From Dehalococcoidia bacterium (GTDB taxonomy: Bacteria > Chloroflexota > Dehalococcoidia > Dehalococcoidales > UBA5760), in NCBI GenBank assembly GCA_030639215.1, contig DAOWDD010000018.1, positions 1 through 7,534 on the forward strand: 7,534 nucleotides of DNA, written 5' to 3'. Positions within the stretch are counted from its first letter, which is position 1. Every line of letters begins with the position of its first letter. This document shows, piece after piece, positions 1 to 6,110 of the stretch. The translations under genes and the position numbers were made by a program. Under the pieces are notes generated by a model, which saw nothing but the letters and a program-made list of their open reading frames with translations, made no database searches and was not told the DNA's origin.

Positions 1-857
1 ATACCGGCCAGATTATCGTGGCTCCGGCCCCTCATCCTGATGAGAAAAAGGATGCCGATGGAAGATACCCGTCAGTGAAATACACCGAGATGTTGATTGA
101 TAGCTATGGCTGGGAGAACATAGCGGCTATGATTACTGAACCAATATTCGGGGCTTCCGCAATCTTCCCACCGGTAGATTATCTCCGTCAGATCGTGGAT
201 ATGCTGCGCAAACGCAATATTCTCTGGATCTGTGATGAGGTCTTAGTCGGTATAGGCAAGATGGGTAAATGGTTTGGCTACGAGTTATTCGGGGAGGATC
301 TAAAACCCGACATAATGACTTGCGCTAAGGGTATAGTAAACTCAGCTATTCCGGCTAGTTGCACGATCGTAAGTAAGGAGATAGCCGACTTTATGGGGAA
401 ATACCGCTGGCAGTTTTGCGGTACCTTTAACCAGCACCCAATCGCCATGGCGGCGGTATGTGCTAACCTGGAAGTCCTGCTTGAGGCGGACGCACCCAAG
501 GTCTCAGCCAAGGCAGGTGAGTACCTCAAAGCCGAGTTTGAAGGGCTGAAGAAGAAACACAAGACCCTGGGCAGGGTGTCTGGCGCTGGCGTCCTTTGGG
601 CACTAGACTTGGTCAAGGATAAGAATACCATGGAACCATTCCGACCCGAAGACAGGTGGTCGGCTTATTCTGGGGATATTTCTACCCATCCGACGAACAT
701 CATCGGCGCCAAGTGCATGGAGAAGGGTTGCTTGATTAATGGCTTTACTCCCAACACTATCAGATTTGGGCTCTCTATATTTGTCACCAAGGAGGATATG
801 GATAAAGCTATCGGCGCCCTTGATTATGCGCTGTCCTACCTCGACACCCTGGCATGA
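1..857 (+). CDS. Class III PLP-dependent aminotransferase, 5'-truncated by window edge
   Basis: This is the C-terminal part of a fold-type I, class III (omega) aminotransferase, a cytosolic enzyme that moves an amino group from an amine or omega-amino acid to a keto acid and leaves an aldehyde or ketone. The frame is open from base 3, with readable residues TGQIIVAPAP before the first possible GTG at 18, so that GTG is internal and about 150 N-terminal residues lie outside the window. Visible family features, counting from the GTG, are EPIFG (about 41-45), the ICDEV motif whose Asp73 should contact the PLP pyridine nitrogen, TCAKG with the Schiff-base Lys104 (bases 327-329), and the GTFNQHP loop (about 140). 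The C-terminal domain ends with NTIRFGLSIFVT, which carries the usual Arg. About 284 codons are seen and no lesion is visible. Taurine:pyruvate, beta-alanine or GABA-type transaminases are all possible; the substrate cannot be told. The gene lies upstream of an AOR, which would suit an aldehyde product. Confidence 0.9.
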   Translation, partial: TGQIIVAPAPHPDEKKDADGRYPSVKYTEMLIDSYGWENIAAMITEPIFGASAIFPPVDYLRQIVDMLRKRNILWICDEVLVGIGKMGKWFGYELFGEDLKPDIMTCAKGIVNSAIPASCTIVSKEIADFMGKYRWQFCGTFNQHPIAMAAVCANLEVLLEADAPKVSAKAGEYLKAEFEGLKKKHKTLGRVSGAGVLWALDLVKDKNTMEPFRPEDRWSAYSGDISTHPTNIIGAKCMEKGCLINGFTPNTIRFGLSIFVTKEDMDKAIGALDYALSYLDTLA

Positions 858-893
858 GAAGGAAGAGGAAGTCTAAATCGACTATCTAATTGA

Positions 894-944
894 GGAGGGG
901 ATAGGTGCTTTACCAAATTGTTATAGGGAGGCCCTATCCCTTCT
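894..944 (+). promoter_or_regulatory. Inverted repeats forming two mutually exclusive hairpins
   Basis: GGGATAGG at 898-905 is the exact reverse complement of CCTATCCC at 933-940. The stem extends outward by four more pairs (894-897 with 941-944, two of them G-U), giving about 12 base pairs around a 27-nt loop. The same right arm can instead form a compact hairpin, ATAGGG (923-928) with CCCTAT (932-937) around a 3-nt loop AGG. Both structures use 933-937, so only one can form at a time. No T-run follows, so it is not a standard intrinsic terminator. A GAGGAGGGG sequence, which resembles a ribosome binding site, is partly buried in the left arm. A role as leader structure for the downstream MoaD/AOR genes, or in processing or stabilising the aminotransferase mRNA, is inference. 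Confidence 0.45.
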
Positions 945-961
945 CCAGAAGAAGATGTTAA
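905..961 (+). CDS. Possible 18-residue leader peptide ORF (speculative)
   Basis: A GTG at 905 follows GAGGAGGGG (892-900) with a 4-base gap and opens an 18-codon frame, MLYQIVIGRPYPFSRRRC, ending at TAA 959-961. It runs across the right arm of the inverted repeat at 894-944, so translating ribosomes would prevent either hairpin from forming. That arrangement is typical of translated leader/attenuator regions. The peptide has three consecutive AGA arginine codons near its end and no run of one biosynthetic amino acid that would name a regulator. A strong Shine-Dalgarno-like string and a short frame can occur by chance, and the string sits in the stem itself, so confidence is low. Confidence 0.22.
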   Translation: MLYQIVIGRPYPFSRRRC

Positions 962-1084
962 GAGGGTTCTAGGAAGAAGTTGGTAAATAGGTTCTACTAT
1001 AAGATGGTCTTGAAGTGCAAATCAAGGTGTTTCTACTAAAAAGGAACCAAAGTCTAAGGAATGCAAGTAAGGCCGGACGATATT

Positions 1085-1363
1085 ATGAAGATAAAGGTGA
1101 AATTCTTCGCCACCTTCAAGGAAGCATTTGGGGCTGAAGAAAGGGAGGTTGAGTTTGAGGGCAGACGTAGTGTGTTAGACCTTCTAAATAGCCTATGCGA
1201 TTCAGTTGAGCGTCGACAGGTGCTTTTTGAGGGGTGTGCTAAGCTCAAACCCTATGTGAAGGTGCTCAAGAATGGCCGTCTTATCGAGCACCTGGATGGG
1301 ATAGATACGCAGCTTGTAGAGGGTGATTTAATTGCAGTCTTTCCACCTGTTGGTGGGGGATAG
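1085..1363 (+). CDS. MoaD/ThiS-like beta-grasp sulfur-carrier protein
   Basis: This encodes a small ubiquitin-like sulfur carrier of about 92 residues. Members of the family are adenylated and thiocarboxylated at a C-terminal glycine and donate sulfur, in MoaD's case to the dithiolene of molybdopterin, which is the ligand of Mo or W in AOR-type enzymes. The protein opens with the beta strand MKIKVKFFATFKEAFG, has the helix VLDLLNSL, then LKPYVKVLKNGRLIEHLDG and the family ending EGDLIAVFPPVGGG, with the terminal Gly-Gly required for activation. I choose ATG 1085 because it places the first beta strand at the N-terminus as in MoaD. The in-frame ATG at 1061 would add eight residues and has AAGGA directly against it with no spacing. 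The gene lies 63 bases before the AOR, suggesting dedicated cofactor supply. ThiS or another sulfur-carrier role cannot be excluded. Confidence 0.85.
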   Translation: MKIKVKFFATFKEAFGAEEREVEFEGRRSVLDLLNSLCDSVERRQVLFEGCAKLKPYVKVLKNGRLIEHLDGIDTQLVEGDLIAVFPPVGGG

Positions 1364-1412
1364 ATGTCTGAAACTTTGATGAAACCTTAGTAGTTGTCGC
1401 AACAAATAATTC

Positions 1413-1420
1413 AAGGAGGG
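1413..1420 (+). promoter_or_regulatory. Ribosome binding site fixing the AOR start
   Basis: AAGGAGGG lies 6 bases before ATG 1427. It selects this ATG over the upstream in-frame TTG at 1394. The resulting 607-residue protein matches the usual AOR length, and the N-terminus VKGFNGVIARVNLSTGEI is a standard AOR opening. Confidence 0.85.
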
Positions 1421-1426
1421 TCTTTG

Positions 1427-3250
1427 ATGGTTAAAGGATTTAACGGTGTAATCGCCAGGGTAAATCTATCTACTGGGGAGATAAAAAAGGAGAAGTTAAA
1501 CGAGGAGTGGGTAAGACTCTTCATTGGTGGCCGGGGTTATGGTGGTAAAATAATTTACGATGAGGTAGACGCAAAGGTTGCCCCCTTTGCTCCGCAGAAC
1601 AAGGTAGTAATTGCCACCGGTCCGACTGCTGCCTCCAACGCTCCGGCTGGAGGCAGAACCATGATCATAACCAAGGGAGCACTAAACGGGACCCTTGCCT
1701 GCAGTAATGTCGGGGGTTTCTTTGGGCCTGAGTTTAAGAAGGCAGGCTATGACATGGTCATTATCGAGGGGAAGTCACCGAAGCCGGTGTACCTCTGGAT
1801 TAATGATGGCACTATTGAGATAAGGGATGCTCAGAAACTGTGGGGGAAGAAACCAGATCAGATTGAAGAAGCAGTAAAGTCGGAAACAGACCCCAAAGCC
1901 AGAGTTATGACTATTGGTCCGGCAGGAGTGAAGCTATCCCGAATTGCCGCTGTAATGTTTGACCTTAACCGGGCGGCCGGTAGGACCGGGGTTGGCGCCG
2001 TTCTCGGCAGCAAAAACTTCCTGGGAATTGCCGTCCGGGGAACTAAGAAGGTTGAGATTGCTGACCCGGCGGGGCTTAAGGAGGCAAATTCTCAGGCACG
2101 GAAGCTACTGAAAGAAGCCTCGATACCTGGTGAGGCCCTGCCGACGTATGGCACGTCGGTCCTGGTTAACATCATGAACGAGATTGGTGGTTACCCGGTT
2201 AAAAACCATCAGGATGCCTACTTCCCTACCGCTGGCCAAACTGGTGGCGAGGCGATTGCCGAGAAGATTCTGATAAAGAAGGGGGCTTGCGCTGCCTGTC
2301 CCATTGCTTGCGGTAGAATCACCGAGATACGGGAGGGAAAATACAAGGGAGAACATGGCGAGGGTCCGGAATTTGAGACAACCTGGTCACTGGGGGTAAT
2401 GTGTGGTATCGATGACCTCAATGCTATTACCAAGGGTAACTACCTCTGTAATGAATACGGACTGGATACCATTTCTGCCGGTGTAACTATCGCCTGCGCT
2501 ATGGAACTCTATGAGCGGGGCTATATACCGGAGAAGGACGTGCCCTTCCCGATGAGATTTGGCGATGCTGAGGCTATGATCAAAATGGTGCGCTTGATGG
2601 GTGATAGAGAAGGCATCATCGGGGATTTACTAGCTGAAGGCTCATACCGGCTGGCGGAGCACTATGGCCATGCGGAGCTATCAATGAGTGCCAAGAAGCA
2701 GGAGGTCCCAGCCTATGACCCGAGGGCAGTTAAAGGCATCGGGCTTCATTATGCCACCTCGAACCGGGGAGGCTGTCACGTCAGGGGATACACTGTCGGC
2801 CCCGAGGTTCTCGGATGGCCAATGCAGCTTGACAGGCTAACCTATGAGGGGAAGGCAGGGCTGGCTAAGATGTTCCAGGACTTCACGGCAGTGGTTGACT
2901 CATCAAGCATGTGTCTCTTTACCTTTTTTGGTATGCCGAACATGTCTGATTATAGTCCGATACTAAGAGCGATAACCGGGATACCATATACCGATGAGGA
3001 ACTCCTGAAAGCAGGCGAGCGGATATGGAATCTGGAGAGGCTCTGGAACCTGAAGGCGGGGTTTACCAAGAAGGACGATACCCTACCGCCGAGACTGCTT
3101 AAAGAGCCGATAGCCTCCGGGGCGTCCCAGGGCGAGATTTGTGAGCTCGATAAAATGCTTCCCGAGTACTACAAGTTGAGGGGCTGGGATGAAGAGGGGA
3201 TACCAACCAAGGAAAAACTGAATGAGCTTGACCTGGAGACGCCGCTTTGA
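1427..3250 (+). CDS. aor: Aldehyde:ferredoxin oxidoreductase (tungsten/molybdenum-pterin AOR family)
   Basis: This 607-residue cytosolic enzyme belongs to the AOR family, which oxidises aldehydes to carboxylic acids (or the reverse) at a bis-pterin W or Mo centre with one [4Fe-4S] cluster and ferredoxin as usual partner. The N-terminal domain is complete, with the GGRGYGG, SNVGGFFGPEFKKAGYD and GRTGVGAVLGSKN signatures. The cluster ligands are CAACPIAC (Cys288, Cys291, Cys295) and a distal Cys496 in DSSSMC. The pterin-binding segment NEYGLDTIS (about 342-350) and the family segments EGPEFE (about 312-317) and CHVRGY (His451), near which the proposed acid/base residues of AOR lie, are present. 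The second pterin motif is DSSSMC rather than the commoner DxxGLC. It is followed directly by a TrxR-like flavoprotein and preceded by a MoaD-like protein. The broader family also includes FOR, GAPOR and the BamB subunit of class II benzoyl-CoA reductase, so the natural substrate is open. Confidence 0.95.
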   Translation: MVKGFNGVIARVNLSTGEIKKEKLNEEWVRLFIGGRGYGGKIIYDEVDAKVAPFAPQNKVVIATGPTAASNAPAGGRTMIITKGALNGTLACSNVGGFFGPEFKKAGYDMVIIEGKSPKPVYLWINDGTIEIRDAQKLWGKKPDQIEEAVKSETDPKARVMTIGPAGVKLSRIAAVMFDLNRAAGRTGVGAVLGSKNFLGIAVRGTKKVEIADPAGLKEANSQARKLLKEASIPGEALPTYGTSVLVNIMNEIGGYPVKNHQDAYFPTAGQTGGEAIAEKILIKKGACAACPIACGRITEIREGKYKGEHGEGPEFETTWSLGVMCGIDDLNAITKGNYLCNEYGLDTISAGVTIACAMELYERGYIPEKDVPFPMRFGDAEAMIKMVRLMGDREGIIGDLLAEGSYRLAEHYGHAELSMSAKKQEVPAYDPRAVKGIGLHYATSNRGGCHVRGYTVGPEVLGWPMQLDRLTYEGKAGLAKMFQDFTAVVDSSSMCLFTFFGMPNMSDYSPILRAITGIPYTDEELLKAGERIWNLERLWNLKAGFTKKDDTLPPRLLKEPIASGASQGEICELDKMLPEYYKLRGWDEEGIPTKEKLNELDLETPL

Positions 3251-3298
3251 ATGAGAACTATGGGGTTAAAGAGGGGTTTTGCCACAAAGAGGAATAAG

Positions 3299-4225
3299 GT
3301 GAGTAAGTTGGCCAACAATGGCTATGAAGTAATTATTATCGGTGGTGGTCCGGCGGGGCTTACTGCCGGGCTTTATACGGCAAGAGCCAAGAGGAGTAGC
3401 CTGCTGATAGAAAGGGGGGTATTTGGTGGCCAGATGGCAACTGCCGAGCAGCTGGACAACTACCCCGGGTTTCCGGAAGGCATCAGCGGGTCTGAACTTG
3501 CCGAGCTAATGTTAAAGCAGGCGACAAAATACGGTCTGGAGACTATTAGCGCTGAGGTTACCGGACTAAAGCTTAAGGGGGAAGAAAGAGTAGTCGAGAC
3601 CACCGGTGGTGCCTTTACGGCTAAGGCGGTGGTTATTGCCGGCGGTTCCAACCGGCGAAAGTTAAGCGTGCCCGGGGAGGAGCAGTTTATCGGCAAAGGG
3701 GTATCCTACTGCGCCACCTGCGATGCCGCCTTCTTTGAAGGGCTGCCGATAGCTTTAGTCGGTGGCGGTGATTCGGCAATTGTGGAAGCCCTGCACCTGG
3801 CGAAGTTTGCCTCCAGGGTCACCGTAATACACCGCCGCGACCAGCTGCGCGCTGCCCCTATCCTGCAGGAAAAAGCCTTTGCCGAACCCAAGATAGACTT
3901 CCGCTGGGACAGTGTGGTGAAAGGAGTTGAGGGCGAAGATCTCGTTCAACGAATCAGGCTTCGCCAGGTAAAGACGGACGAGGAGTCTACGCTGGAGGTA
4001 TCGGGGGTCTTTGTCTCCATCGGTTTTATCCCCCATACCGGTTACCTGAAGGGTATCCTGCCCCTGGCTGATGATGGCTCTATCATTACCAACAACAGGA
4101 TGGAGACCGGAGTAGCTGGCATCTTCGCCGCTGGGGATATCCGCCAGAAGACGGAGTGGCAGGTAATAACCGCTGCTGGTGATGGAGCAACCGCTGCCAT
4201 AAATGTGGAAGAGTTCCTGACCTGA
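3299..4225 (+). CDS. Thioredoxin reductase-like NADPH/FAD disulfide oxidoreductase
   Basis: The protein is a low-molecular-weight thioredoxin reductase type flavoprotein of about 308 residues. The FAD-binding GGGPAG is at 15-20 and FGGQM at about 42. The redox-active pair sits in CATCD (Cys138, Cys141). The second nucleotide fold has GGGDSA (155-160) with HRRDQLR (178-184), a signature typical of NADPH rather than NADH, and GIFAAGD is at 274-280. The frame opens with ATG 3251, touching the AOR stop, but GTG 3299 has AAGAGGA (3287-3293) five bases upstream and gives the normal family N-terminus, so I prefer it; ATG 3251 would add 16 basic residues. Oddities are CATCDA instead of CATCDG and Trp where the C-terminal RQ arginine usually stands (EWQVITAAGDGATAA). 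No thioredoxin gene is visible. The neighbourhood suggests a redox link to AOR, though ordinary TrxB function is possible. Confidence 0.88.
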   Translation: MSKLANNGYEVIIIGGGPAGLTAGLYTARAKRSSLLIERGVFGGQMATAEQLDNYPGFPEGISGSELAELMLKQATKYGLETISAEVTGLKLKGEERVVETTGGAFTAKAVVIAGGSNRRKLSVPGEEQFIGKGVSYCATCDAAFFEGLPIALVGGGDSAIVEALHLAKFASRVTVIHRRDQLRAAPILQEKAFAEPKIDFRWDSVVKGVEGEDLVQRIRLRQVKTDEESTLEVSGVFVSIGFIPHTGYLKGILPLADDGSIITNNRMETGVAGIFAAGDIRQKTEWQVITAAGDGATAAINVEEFLT

Positions 4226-4330
4226 GGGACGGACAATGTTTCTACAATTGTGAAAGGAAGTTTCATTTCTGGGGTTGGGTTATCTTTATAATGTGTGCAG
4301 GCTTCTTTATCGCTGCAAGCATTAGGGCTG

Positions 4331-4361
4331 GTGACATCCTCTTTCTTACTGGCCGTATTAT
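4331..4361 (+). promoter_or_regulatory. Candidate sigma70-type promoter for the ligase operon (weak)
   Basis: GTGACA at 4331-4336 matches five of six bases of the -35 consensus and TATTAT at 4356-4361 matches five of six of the -10, with a 19-base spacer that is longer than the preferred 17. Transcription would begin about 50 bases before the ligase ATG. An alternative is the exact TATAAT at 4287-4292, but its upstream hexamer is poor. Chance matches are common in this T-rich stretch. Confidence 0.22.
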
Positions 4362-4398
4362 ATTTTTAGGTTCTTGTGTTCTTTTCCTTGTGCCCTTT

Positions 4399-4406
4399 AG
4401 GAGGGG
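4399..4406 (+). promoter_or_regulatory. Ribosome binding site fixing the acyl-CoA ligase start
   Basis: AGGAGGGG lies 8 bases before ATG 4415. This selects ATG 4415 over the earlier in-frame TTG at 4376, whose extra residues (FFSLCPLGGEVE) overlap the binding site and are not family-like. Confidence 0.85.
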
Positions 4407-4414
4407 AAGTTGAA

Positions 4415-6076
4415 ATGGTAGCAAAAACCGGGGGCACCCTACCGCGTGAACTATTAGCCTGGTATGAGCCGCTAACGCCGTTAAGTTTCTTGCATCGGAT
4501 TGCCTGTGTCATGCCCGATAAGGTGGCGGTGATTTGCCAAGACCGGTGCTGGACTTGGCAGGAATTTTTTCGCCGGGTAAACAGGTTGAGTAATGCCCTT
4601 AAAGAGGCAGGGGTTAGAAAGGGGGATAAGGTTGCCTTTTTGTCCCGTAATTTCCCTTCTTTACTTGAGGGACACTATGGCATTCCACTCACTGGGGCGG
4701 CAATTGTGGCCATTAACCACCGCCTTTCTGCACCAGAGGTCGCCAATATTGTCAATCTCTCCGGTGCCAAGGTTATGTTTGTTGATAGCGGCGCTGCCGA
4801 CCTGATAGATACGGAGGACCTGCCCGGGGTGAAGACATATGTTAATGTCCTGGACGGGCAATATTACGGGGAAGCTTCGAAAAAACTGCTGCCTGGGTAT
4901 GATTACGAGGAATTCATTAGCGGGGCAAGTGATGAATATATCAAGCTTGAGCTGGAAGATGAAAATGACATCATAGCTATCAACTACACCAGCGGGACTA
5001 CAGGGACGCCAAGGGGATGTATGTATTCTCACCGCAGTGTCTATCTTCGTTCCCTTGCCAATATTGTCGAGTATTCCCTGAATGCCTACTCGGTATATCT
5101 CTGGAGTTTACCTATGTTTCACTGCAGCGGTTGGTGCTATACCTGGGCGACCTCTGCAGTGGGGGCAACTAATGTCTGTATGCGGGCGCCTGAGGCAGAC
5201 AAGATGTGGGAACTGATAGAAAAGCACGGGGTTACGCATATGTCGGGCTCTCCAATCATCTTTCAGCGGCTGGGTAAGTATATGGACGAGGGGGGAATAA
5301 GAAAGTTCCCCCATAAAGTAATCGTGAATAATGCTGCCGCTCCGCCCCCTGAGGCCATGCTAATTGACATGGAAGAGAAGGGCGCCGAAATAGGACACTG
5401 CTACGGCCTCACGGAGACCTATGGCCCCTTCACTCTTTGTGAATGGCAACCTGAATGGGATGGGCTGTCTCTTAAGGAGAGAATATCAAAGAAAATGCGC
5501 CAGGGGGTACCCGGCCTAACCGCTGGAGAGATAAGGGTAGTTGATGAGAAGGGAAGGGATGTACCCTGGGATGGCAAGACCATCGGCGAGGTTATCATGC
5601 GAGGTAACAATGTGATGCAGGGATACTACGAGGCACCTGACGAAGACGACAAAGCCTTTAAGCACGGCTGGTTGTACACTGGTGACGGGGGTGTGATACA
5701 CCCGGACGGCTATGTAGAGATAAAGGACAGGTTCAAGGATGTCATTATCAGCGGGGGGGAGAATATTATTGGTCTCGAAGTGGAGAACTGCATTCATCGA
5801 CACCCTGATGTAGCTGAAGCCGCCTGTTTTGGTATGCCGGACGAAAAGTGGGGAGAGGTGGTCAAGTGTCTGGTCACACCGAAGCCAGCGACCAGCCCTA
5901 CTGCCAAAGAGATCATAGACTTTTGCCGCCAGAGAATGGCGCATTTTAAGTGCCCTAAGGAGATAGTATTTGGCGAAATACCTCGGACCTCGGCAGGAAA
6001 GGTCCAGAAGTACCTTCTGCGGCAGAAAGAAAGAGAGCGCTTTGAGCAGAAGAAGTCAGTACCACCCGCACAATGA
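4415..6076 (+). CDS. AMP-forming acyl-CoA synthetase (medium-chain/AlkK-like ANL ligase)
   Basis: The enzyme activates a carboxylic acid with ATP and CoA, through an acyl-adenylate, to the acyl-CoA plus AMP and pyrophosphate. The 553-residue length is normal for the ANL superfamily. Visible core motifs are the phosphate-binding YTSGTTGTPRG (191-201), LPMFHCSGWCYTW (about 232-244), YGLTETYG (330-337), YTGD (421-424) whose Asp holds the ribose, the hinge DRFKDVIISGGENI (438-451), and PRTSAGKVQK with the adenylation Lys529. The MFHCSGWCYTW segment is typical of the AlkK/medium-chain group that also includes methylmercaptopropionate-CoA ligases. It starts a run with the methyltransferase (34-base gap) and the crotonase. 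In context it could activate the acid made by the AOR, but its acyl specificity cannot be read from the sequence. Confidence 0.93.
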   Translation: MVAKTGGTLPRELLAWYEPLTPLSFLHRIACVMPDKVAVICQDRCWTWQEFFRRVNRLSNALKEAGVRKGDKVAFLSRNFPSLLEGHYGIPLTGAAIVAINHRLSAPEVANIVNLSGAKVMFVDSGAADLIDTEDLPGVKTYVNVLDGQYYGEASKKLLPGYDYEEFISGASDEYIKLELEDENDIIAINYTSGTTGTPRGCMYSHRSVYLRSLANIVEYSLNAYSVYLWSLPMFHCSGWCYTWATSAVGATNVCMRAPEADKMWELIEKHGVTHMSGSPIIFQRLGKYMDEGGIRKFPHKVIVNNAAAPPPEAMLIDMEEKGAEIGHCYGLTETYGPFTLCEWQPEWDGLSLKERISKKMRQGVPGLTAGEIRVVDEKGRDVPWDGKTIGEVIMRGNNVMQGYYEAPDEDDKAFKHGWLYTGDGGVIHPDGYVEIKDRFKDVIISGGENIIGLEVENCIHRHPDVAEAACFGMPDEKWGEVVKCLVTPKPATSPTAKEIIDFCRQRMAHFKCPKEIVFGEIPRTSAGKVQKYLLRQKERERFEQKKSVPPAQ

Positions 6077-6110
6077 AAATTCAAGAATGTAGAGGAAGGA
6101 GTTATTCAAA

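Larger units (their letters stand above)
858..1084. other. Intergenic region between aminotransferase and MoaD-like gene
   Basis: This gap holds the inverted repeats at 894-944 and the possible short leader ORF at 905-961. From about 962 to 1084 I find no open frame longer than about a dozen codons. A -10-like TATAAG lies at 998-1003 but has no -35 partner at normal spacing (AGAAGT at 975-980 is poor). Because the gap is long compared with the others in the cluster, a separate transcription start for the MoaD/AOR genes is likely but not shown. A riboswitch, for example of the molybdenum/tungsten cofactor class, is not recognisable by eye. Confidence 0.5.
4226..4414. other. Intergenic region between TrxR-like gene and acyl-CoA ligase
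   Basis: This gap of 189 bases has no gene-sized frame. Its first part has weak AT-rich palindromes: ACAAT 4233-4237 with ATTGT 4247-4251, and TGAAA 4251-4255 with TTTCA 4261-4265. Neither has a G/C-rich stem followed by a T-run. An exact TATAAT occurs at 4287-4292 without a good -35. The latter half is T-rich on this strand. The length of the gap suggests that a new transcription unit may start here. Confidence 0.5.

Noticed and set aside
18..20. GTG at 18 as the start of the aminotransferase
   Set aside because: The frame is open upstream to the window edge and the protein lacks its N-terminal third, so this is an internal valine.
980..1003. Promoter from TTGGTA and TATAAG before the MoaD-like gene
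   Set aside because: The spacer is only 12 bases, too short for a sigma70 promoter.
4233..4270. AT-rich palindromes after the TrxR-like gene as a terminator
   Set aside because: The stems are only five base pairs, A/T-rich, and not followed by a T-run.
5516..5944. 142-codon open frame on the minus strand
   Set aside because: It lies entirely opposite the acyl-CoA ligase, shows no recognisable domain and has no ribosome binding site; it is a shadow of the real gene. The other minus-strand frames over the coding genes are rejected for the same reason.
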